Below are positions 33,619-39,346 of a stretch of 39,346 nucleotides of DNA, piece by piece. The DNA is taken from assembly GCA_964404415.1 (NCBI GenBank), contig CAYOKC010000014.1, positions 1 through 39,346 of the forward strand, in the 5' to 3' direction. Both the position numbers and the translations under genes were made by a program. This stretch comes from Leptolinea sp964404415 (GTDB lineage: Bacteria > Chloroflexota > Anaerolineae > Anaerolineales > Anaerolineaceae). Below the pieces are notes generated by a model that worked only from the letters and a program-made list of their open reading frames with translations, was not told where the DNA came from and ran no database searches. Each line of letters opens with the position of its first letter. Position 1 is the stretch's first letter.

Positions 33619-34956
33619 ATGGCCGGGCAATTATCCAATGATGATGTTGTGAAACTGACGGATGATAACCACATCCGGTTTATTGATCTTCAATTCACCG
33701 ATATTGTGGGTGTGGTTAAAAATATAACCATCCCTGCTCACGAACTACCCGCCGCATTGGAACAGGGTATCTGGTTTGACGGTTCGTCGATAGAGGGATT
33801 CGCGCGTGTCGCTGAAAGTGATATGCACTTGCGCCCCGACGTTTCGACATACGCGGTTGTCCCCTGGCTAAAAGGTGATGATGCTACGGCGCGTCTTATC
33901 TGTGACGTCTACACCCCGGAAGGGCAGCCATTTCAGGGAGACCCCCGGGGTGTATTACGGAAAGCTTTGGAGGCTGCCGGTGAAATGGGTTTCAAATATT
34001 TCACCGGACCTGAACTTGAATTTTTCCTGTTCAAATCTAACGATGGATGCGCGCCAGAGATACCAAATCCGCACGATGAGGGTAGTTATTTTGACGCGCC
34101 TTCAGATATGGCTTCCGGATTGCGCAGGCAAATGACCACCGCGCTGGAGGCATTTGGGTTGCAGGTTGAAGCCATGCATCATGAAGGCGCGCCGGGACAG
34201 CATGAAATCGACTTCCGGTATTCAGACGCTTTAAAAACCGCCGACAGCGCCGTCACATTGCGGGTGGCTCTCAAGGTGATCGCCCAACAGAACGGTCTTT
34301 TTTGTTCATTTATGCCCAAGCCCATCCGTGGACTGAATGGCTCCGGGATGCATGTTCACCAGAGTCTTTCTTACGCGGCTACAGGAAGGAACGCCTTTTC
34401 TGACCCCGGTGATCCGCATGGTCTTTCACAAATTGCCAAGCAATTCATAGCCGGGCAATTATTCCACGCGCGTGGAATGTGCGCGGTTCTGGCCCCGTTG
34501 ATTAATTCCTACAAGCGGTTGGTCGCCGGATATGAAGCCCCTGTGTACGTCACCTGGGCGCGTATCAACCGGTCGGCCCTGATCCGCGTTCCCCGGTCAT
34601 CCGATGAATCGCTGGCAAGGTTGGAATTACGCTGCCCGGACCCAAGTTGCAATCCATATCTGGCGTTTGCTGTAATGCTGGCAGCCGGCCTGGATGGCAT
34701 CCGCCGGAACCTGCCGGTACCAGACGCCACGGAAGAAAATATCTACCTGCTGGAACGTAATTCCCGCCCGAAATCATCCATTCTTCCAGGGTCACTTTCC
34801 CACGCGCTGGATGACCTTGAGAAGGATGACGTCATTTGCCAGGCTTTGGGGCCGCACGTTCTGGACAGGTTTGTCAGCGCGAAACGCCTGGAATGTGAAG
34901 ATTTCCGCCTGGAAGTCACCCCCTGGGAATTGAAAAAATACCTCCCGAATTATTAG
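33619..34956 (+). CDS. glnA: Glutamine synthetase type I, alpha-like
   Basis: 445 residues. Makes glutamine from glutamate, ammonia and ATP. Conserved motifs: FDGSSIEGFARVAESDM (53-69), GPELEFFLF, HEGAPGQHEIDF, NGSGMHVHQSL, RLVAGYEAPVYVTWARINRSALIRVP, and CPDPSCNPYLAFAVMLAAG. The length and the loop ATEENIYLLERN resemble the GSI-alpha class of Firmicutes, which is not adenylylated; the DLYDLP-type tyrosine motif is absent. The Arg in IEGFAR matches the residue tied to feedback inhibition in B. subtilis GS (Arg62). RBS AGGAG. Probably co-transcribed with the kinase and phosphatase. It is clearly distinct from the second glnA. Confidence 0.96.
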   Translation: MAGQLSNDDVVKLTDDNHIRFIDLQFTDIVGVVKNITIPAHELPAALEQGIWFDGSSIEGFARVAESDMHLRPDVSTYAVVPWLKGDDATARLICDVYTPEGQPFQGDPRGVLRKALEAAGEMGFKYFTGPELEFFLFKSNDGCAPEIPNPHDEGSYFDAPSDMASGLRRQMTTALEAFGLQVEAMHHEGAPGQHEIDFRYSDALKTADSAVTLRVALKVIAQQNGLFCSFMPKPIRGLNGSGMHVHQSLSYAATGRNAFSDPGDPHGLSQIAKQFIAGQLFHARGMCAVLAPLINSYKRLVAGYEAPVYVTWARINRSALIRVPRSSDESLARLELRCPDPSCNPYLAFAVMLAAGLDGIRRNLPVPDATEENIYLLERNSRPKSSILPGSLSHALDDLEKDDVICQALGPHVLDRFVSAKRLECEDFRLEVTPWELKKYLPNY

Positions 34957-35039
34957 AATCCGGTCTTGCCGTAAATCTGTTTAATCCTGAAAAATGGGTG
35001 AAAACGGGCATATCCAGGGTGATTTTGGGCCGGAATATG

Positions 35040-35082
35040 CTCCATTTGGGTAATGTACACGGGTAATATGGGTGAATATAAT
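35040..35082 (+). promoter_or_regulatory. Promoter of the second glnA: dyad, extra GGGT copies and -10
   Basis: CTCC ATTT GGGT AAT (35040-35054) and a perfect TATAAT (35077-35082), with GGGT 29 bp before the -10. Additional GGGT copies start at 35061 and 35070, and GGGT/GGGC words recur upstream (34996, 35005, 35017, 35027). No perfect ACCC-N4-GGGT dyad is seen upstream. Confidence 0.6.
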
Positions 35083-35123
35083 CGAGACCATAAGTTAGAA
35101 ATCGGTTTTGATTTTATATAGTC

Positions 35124-35129
35124 AAGGAG
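35124..35129 (+). promoter_or_regulatory. Ribosome binding site deciding the second glnA start
   Basis: AAGGAG eight bases before the ATG at 35138. An in-frame TTG at 35108 has no such site. Confidence 0.85.
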
Positions 35130-35137
35130 AGAACTAC

Positions 35138-36550
35138 ATGGCTAAGACAGTTGCAGATGTATTGGCGTTGGCCAAAGATGTAAAGATGGTGGATATCCGT
35201 TTCACCGATCTCCCCGGTCAGTGGCAGCATTTTACCATTCCCGTTCATCGGCTTAGCGCTGAATTATTTGAAGAAGGCATTCCTTTTGATGGTTCATCCA
35301 TTCGTGGTTTCCAGGAAATCCATGAATCTGACATGCTTTTGAAGCCGGATCCTGATACTGCCTTTGTTGATCCCGTAGCCAACATCCCGACCCTGGTGAT
35401 CACCTGCGATGTGTATGATCCGATCACCCTGCAGCCTTACCTGCGTGATCCCCGCTACGTTGCTCGGAAAGCGGAAGCCTACCTCAAACAGACCGGTATC
35501 GCCGATACTGTTTTCATGGGACCGGAAGCGGAATTCTTCATCTTTGATAATGTCCGTTATTCAAACAACACCTACGAATCTTTCTATTACATTGACAGTG
35601 AGGAAGGTTGGTGGAACAGCGGCCGCGCTGACAAGCAGAACTTTGGTGGTCAGATTTCTCCGAAGCGCGGGTATTTCCCTGTTCCACCCACCGACACCCT
35701 GCAGGACGTGCGCTCTGAGATCGTTATGGCCCTGGAAAAAGCCGGCGTTGAGATGGAAATCCATCACCACGAAGTGGCTACCGCCGGCCAGACCGAGCTG
35801 GGTCTTAAATTCAACACGCTGACCCGCCAGGGTGACACTCTGCTGCTCTATAAATACATTGCCAAGAACGTTGCCCGCAAGAATGGAAAAACCGCCACCT
35901 TCATGCCCAAGCCCCTGTTCGGTGACAATGGTTCCGGCATGCACGTGCACTCCTCCCTTTGGAAGGGAAACACCAACGTTTTCTACGATGCTGCCGGTTA
36001 TGCGGGTCTCTCTGACACGGCGAAATATTATATCGGTGGTATTTTGAAGCACGCCCCGGCTTTGCTGGCGCTTACATCCCCCACCACCAACTCATTCCGC
36101 CGCCTGGTTCCCGGCTATGAAGCACCCGTCAACCTGGCGTATTCACAGCGCAACCGCTCCGCGATCTGCCGCATTCCGGTGACTAAGAGCTCCAAAGCCA
36201 AACGCGTTGAATTCCGCGCCCCCGATCCTTCCAGCAACCCGTACCTGTGCTTCTCCGCCATTCTTATGGCTGGCCTGGATGGTATTCAGAATCGTATTGA
36301 CCCGGGTGAACCGCAGGATAAAGATCTGTACGAACTGCCTGCTGAAGAAGCAAAGAAAATCAAACAGGTCCCCGGTTCTTTGAGTGATGTGCTGGCTGCC
36401 CTGGAAGCCGATCACGACTTCCTGTTGAAGGGTGATGTCTTCACCAAGGATATGTTGGAAGCTTACATCTCCTACAAGAAGGTTAACGAACTGGATCCCA
36501 TGCGCCTTCGCCCAACACCGTTCGAGTACAGCCTGTATTTCGATATCTAA
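35138..36550 (+). CDS. glnA: Glutamine synthetase type I, beta-like, adenylylatable
   Basis: 470 residues from the ATG at 35138. Motifs: FDGSSIRGFQEIHESDM (50-66), GPEAEFFIFD (128-137), HHEVATAGQTELGL, FGDNGSGMHVHSSLWKG, RLVPGYEAPVNLAYSQRNRSAICRIP and APDPSSNPYLCFSAIL. The loop DKDLYELPAEEAKKI places Tyr398 where the enterobacterial enzyme carries its adenylylated tyrosine (DLYDLP), which matches the presence of glnE in the same island. The long insert around 140-180 is typical of GSI-beta. It has its own promoter with the nitrogen-island dyad and its own terminator-like hairpin. Probably the enzyme controlled by GlnE. Confidence 0.97.
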   Translation: MAKTVADVLALAKDVKMVDIRFTDLPGQWQHFTIPVHRLSAELFEEGIPFDGSSIRGFQEIHESDMLLKPDPDTAFVDPVANIPTLVITCDVYDPITLQPYLRDPRYVARKAEAYLKQTGIADTVFMGPEAEFFIFDNVRYSNNTYESFYYIDSEEGWWNSGRADKQNFGGQISPKRGYFPVPPTDTLQDVRSEIVMALEKAGVEMEIHHHEVATAGQTELGLKFNTLTRQGDTLLLYKYIAKNVARKNGKTATFMPKPLFGDNGSGMHVHSSLWKGNTNVFYDAAGYAGLSDTAKYYIGGILKHAPALLALTSPTTNSFRRLVPGYEAPVNLAYSQRNRSAICRIPVTKSSKAKRVEFRAPDPSSNPYLCFSAILMAGLDGIQNRIDPGEPQDKDLYELPAEEAKKIKQVPGSLSDVLAALEADHDFLLKGDVFTKDMLEAYISYKKVNELDPMRLRPTPFEYSLYFDI

Positions 36551-36598
36551 AATCGCCTGCGAGAACGACATTTCTCCTTTTCCTGAGACCGCCGAAAA

Positions 36599-36647
36599 CT
36601 GACCGCCGACCACACTGGCCTGCTTTCAGCGTTCGGCGGTCAGGTTT
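36599..36647 (+). terminator. Terminator-like hairpin after the second glnA
   Basis: CTGACCGCCGA (36599-36609) pairs perfectly with TCGGCGGTCAG (36633-36643) across a 23-base loop, followed by GTTT. The long loop and short T run make it a weaker intrinsic terminator than the others. Confidence 0.55.
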
Positions 36648-36681
36648 AACTTACACATTCTGTTTACAGGTACATGTTACA

Positions 36682-38988
36682 ATGACAAACACGGACGGGT
36701 GGGCAGCTATGGGAATACAGGAAAACTTAATCTCCGGTGAAAATGACACACGTCTGCTGGAAGCATTAGCCAGCTTAAACCAGATCAGCGGAACCATCAA
36801 CCGCATCGGGTCTGAAGATGTGATCAGCAGTGAAGACAGCCTGCGGTTGATCGTGGAAAGCGCCATCCGTGTCGTTCCGGGGTCATCTGCCGTTGTTTAT
36901 ACATTTGACGAATCGCGGGATGGATTTTCAAATAGTACCCGCGTTTCGGCGGAACCCGGCGGTGGAAGAATTTTCGGATCTCAACCCGCTTCGGATGATA
37001 TCCCCCGCGAAAATGGATTTGGGACCAGGGCTGTCAAACGGCGCCGAAGCGTCCTTTCATACGAAGAGAACGATATCGCGATACACCCGTATTATTCCAG
37101 ATCGGGTGTCAAAGCTGTAGGATGTTTTCCTCTGATCGTTGTGGAACAGGTGGTTGGCGTGTTATACGTCTACCTGCAGGAGAACCGCACTTTTACCCGG
37201 CTGGAGCTACTGCTGCTGGACAATTTTGTCAACCAGGCTGCCATGGCGATCTATCACTCGCGTCGTTTGGCAAGCATGCGGCAGGATCTTGAGCACAGGG
37301 AAGCCGAAATTGAACAACTGAACCGCGCCGGACTGTTGATCTCTTCACGGCTGAAACTGGAAGAGACTCTGGAATCGATCCTTCAACTAGCCCTCGATTT
37401 GACCGGCGCCCATTACGGAATTTTCCGGTTGGTCGACCGCGGCGGCGATAATCTGGTCACCCGCGCGTATGCCGGTAATGACATGACCCGCCCGAAGACA
37501 GAATTATTGCCCTTACGTGGAAATAGCGTTATGGCATTTGTTGCCCGAAGCAGGCAACCGATTTTGATCAGTGACCTTCAGGCTGAACCCTGGACCAAGA
37601 TCTATTATCCGTTGGATCCGGGACTGCGAATGCGTTCGGAACTGGCGGTGCCGCTTATCAATTCGAGCGGACGGTTGGAAGGCGTTTTGAATCTTGAAAG
37701 CCCGGAAGCCGGAGCCTTCAACGACAACCATAGCCATATTCTCCAAACCATGGCGACATTTGCTGTGACAGCCATTCAGGAAGTGCGTCTCCTCGACGCA
37801 CTACAGGAAGTAGCCCGCCTGATCATCACGCAGCCGTGTGATTCGGTACTTGAAAACGTGACATCACTATCCTGTGATCTGCTGAATGCCTCTGTGAGCG
37901 CCTTATGGCTGCGCGATGACCAGGACCTTGTTTTGAAAACGTCATCCGGCGGGTTTATCCACGGGGAGACTATTCCCGTGGAGGGAAGCCTTACGGGGCA
38001 GGCTATTTTGAGCCGGGACGCAGTGGTCGCTTATGATGTGCGCACAGACCCGCGTTTTCACCGGAAGGATCTGGCTAAATCGCAAAACTGGACCCGGGCG
38101 TTGATCGTCCCATTGCTAACCGGTGACGCGGAACTGCCGCTGGGAGCTCTGGGCGTATACAGCTCGTCACCCGATCAGGGTAAATTCGCGGAATCTGATT
38201 GGGATAAAAAAGTCCTTACATTCTTATCGCACTACGCGGTTCTGGCATTGCAAAATGAGAGGCGGCAACAGGAGTTGAGGGCGGCTCAGGAGCAGCGATC
38301 CGTAGCTGAGACATTTGCCGCAGTTGGGGATATCGCCTCAAATCTTCTCCATCATCTCAATAACAAAGTCGGTACCATTCCGGTACGTGTTCAGAGCATT
38401 CAAGATAAGTGCGCGCTGGCGCTGAATGCGGACCCTTACTTAAATAATAACCTGGCAGAAATTGAACGGTGTGCCATGGAAGCCATGCAGACGGTGCGTG
38501 ACAACCTGTCACATCTGCGGCCTATCCGGTTGGAACCGGTCTGTATTGAAGCCCGAATATCTGAAGCGCTGCATGCCGCCCAACTGCCACCGGGAATCAG
38601 TGTGCAAATGGAGGGTGTATCCCACCTTCCGCTCGTAACAGCCGGCGGCCAGAGCCTTACATTCGTGTTTACCAACCTGATCGAGAACGCGGCTGATGCC
38701 ATGCAGGGCAAAGGGATCATTTCCATTCAAGGCCAATCCAAAGAGCAATGGGTGGAAATTGTGATCCATGATAACGGTCCGGGAATTCCCCCTGATCTGC
38801 ATGACCGTATCTTTGAGCTGACTTTTTCCGGAAGGGCTACTCAACGGCCCGGTAAACTCGGTTTTGGATTATGGTGGGTGAAAACGTTGATGACCCGACT
38901 GGGTGGTTCAATTACCATAGAGAGCGATGGAAAACATGGAACAACGTTCCGGTTATGCCTGCCGCGCGTGGAGGAAAATAAACTATGA
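36682..38988 (+). CDS. Histidine kinase with three GAF domains
   Basis: 768 residues, soluble (no membrane helix). Three GAF-like sensor domains about 45-190, 225-370 and 380-525, a short coiled coil, and a transmitter: phospho-acceptor region with H557/H558 in SNLLHHLNNKVGTI, N-box NLIENAADAM (665-674), G1 DNGPGIP (697-703), and G2 GKLGFGLWWVK (724-734). The H-box (HHLNNK) departs from the common H-E-x-x-x-P form. It overlaps the response regulator gene by 4 bp (ATGA), so the pair is coupled. Ligands unknown. The start at 36682 has only a weak RBS; an ATG at 36709 is an alternative. Confidence 0.92.
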   Translation: MTNTDGWAAMGIQENLISGENDTRLLEALASLNQISGTINRIGSEDVISSEDSLRLIVESAIRVVPGSSAVVYTFDESRDGFSNSTRVSAEPGGGRIFGSQPASDDIPRENGFGTRAVKRRRSVLSYEENDIAIHPYYSRSGVKAVGCFPLIVVEQVVGVLYVYLQENRTFTRLELLLLDNFVNQAAMAIYHSRRLASMRQDLEHREAEIEQLNRAGLLISSRLKLEETLESILQLALDLTGAHYGIFRLVDRGGDNLVTRAYAGNDMTRPKTELLPLRGNSVMAFVARSRQPILISDLQAEPWTKIYYPLDPGLRMRSELAVPLINSSGRLEGVLNLESPEAGAFNDNHSHILQTMATFAVTAIQEVRLLDALQEVARLIITQPCDSVLENVTSLSCDLLNASVSALWLRDDQDLVLKTSSGGFIHGETIPVEGSLTGQAILSRDAVVAYDVRTDPRFHRKDLAKSQNWTRALIVPLLTGDAELPLGALGVYSSSPDQGKFAESDWDKKVLTFLSHYAVLALQNERRQQELRAAQEQRSVAETFAAVGDIASNLLHHLNNKVGTIPVRVQSIQDKCALALNADPYLNNNLAEIERCAMEAMQTVRDNLSHLRPIRLEPVCIEARISEALHAAQLPPGISVQMEGVSHLPLVTAGGQSLTFVFTNLIENAADAMQGKGIISIQGQSKEQWVEIVIHDNGPGIPPDLHDRIFELTFSGRATQRPGKLGFGLWWVKTLMTRLGGSITIESDGKHGTTFRLCLPRVEENKL

Positions 38989-39346
38989 CACAGTCACCAT
39001 TTTACGCGCTGGTAGTTGAAGATGACCGGTCATGGCAGCAAATTCTGGTTGAGATCCTGTCCGATTGCGGCATGAGGGTAAATACAGCAGGCAATCTGGA
39101 TGACGCCCTGTTCGAACTAAAATCCAAACCACACCGTATCGCGGTAGTTGACCTGTCTCTTTCTCCCAACGATCATAATAACTTTGACGGGCTAAAGGTG
39201 CTGGAAGCCGCCCGTAAAATGGACCCAAATTGCCGGACAATTCTATTGACCGGTTTTGCGACAGTCGAACTGGCTGTTACCGCGCTGACGGATTATGGGG
39301 TTTTTACTTTCCTGCGGAAAGAAAGCTTCCACCGTGGTCAGTTTAA
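38985..39346 (+). CDS. Response regulator receiver-domain protein (3' end outside window)
   Basis: 120 residues visible before the window ends in frame. CheY-like receiver: acidic pair in VVEDDRSW (10-17), phospho-acceptor Asp in VVDLSLS (D56), Thr in LLTGFA and Lys in FLRKE. The loop after the phospho-acceptor is longer than usual (SPNDHNNFDG). The output domain, if any, lies beyond the window. Translationally coupled to the GAF histidine kinase and presumably its phosphorylation partner. Confidence 0.9.
   Translation, partial: MTQSPFYALVVEDDRSWQQILVEILSDCGMRVNTAGNLDDALFELKSKPHRIAVVDLSLSPNDHNNFDGLKVLEAARKMDPNCRTILLTGFATVELAVTALTDYGVFTFLRKESFHRGQF

Overview
This 39.3 kb window most likely comes from a metagenome scaffold of an Anaerolineae-type (Chloroflexota) bacterium. 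That is an inference from gene content: Thr/Pro-rich lipoproteins, several MacA/MacB-like export modules with no outer-membrane channel, a eukaryote-like Ser/Thr kinase and PP2C pair, and mid-range GC. No rRNA marker is present to prove it. Three runs of exactly ten N (15658-15667, 16726-16735, 31064-31073) are scaffold placeholders that break three genes. One further gene (ABC permease, about 9.8 kb) is frameshifted.

Layout. (1) 1-3980, minus strand: a five-gene sugar-modification operon with a sugar C-methyltransferase, a GDPMH-like Nudix hydrolase, a GNAT acetyltransferase, a PLP sugar aminotransferase and a methyltransferase cut by the window edge. (2) 4350-5964, plus: two paralogous pentapeptide-repeat proteins. 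(3) 5976-13437, minus: an ABC export operon with two ATPases (one with a C-terminal cNMP-binding-like extension), one large FtsX-type permease (frameshifted), two lipoprotein HlyD-type adaptors and a small Thr/Pro-rich lipoprotein. (4) 13698-20743, minus: a second export operon with three tandem MacA-like adaptors, a MacB-like fused ATPase-permease and a small Gly/Ser-rich lipoprotein, closed by a terminator. (5) 20959-22863, plus: formate-tetrahydrofolate ligase of the long, eukaryote-like form.

(6) 22919-36550 is a nitrogen island. It holds glnE (minus) with two ACT domains inserted between its two catalytic halves, an ArsB/NhaD/SLC13-type permease, an ammonium transporter, an APC amino-acid permease, a PP2C-kinase-glnA run, and a second glnA whose C-terminal loop carries the canonical adenylylation tyrosine. 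(7) 36682-39346, plus: a triple-GAF histidine kinase overlapping a response regulator cut by the window edge.

The most notable unlisted signal is a shared cis-regulatory architecture in the nitrogen island. Four promoters (before the SLC13-type permease, amt, the APC permease and the second glnA) carry a 12-bp dyad of the form YCC-N4-GGGT. In all four the GGGT begins exactly 29 bp upstream of a TAnAAT -10 box. Three of them also have a perfect ACCC-N4-GGGT dyad farther upstream, offset by 84, 53 and 75 bp, which is close to whole helical turns. I read this as the binding site of an unidentified nitrogen regulator acting near -43 with an upstream helper site. Together with a GlnE that may sense glutamine directly through ACT domains, and with no PII or GlnD gene in view, the window suggests an unusual nitrogen-control circuit.
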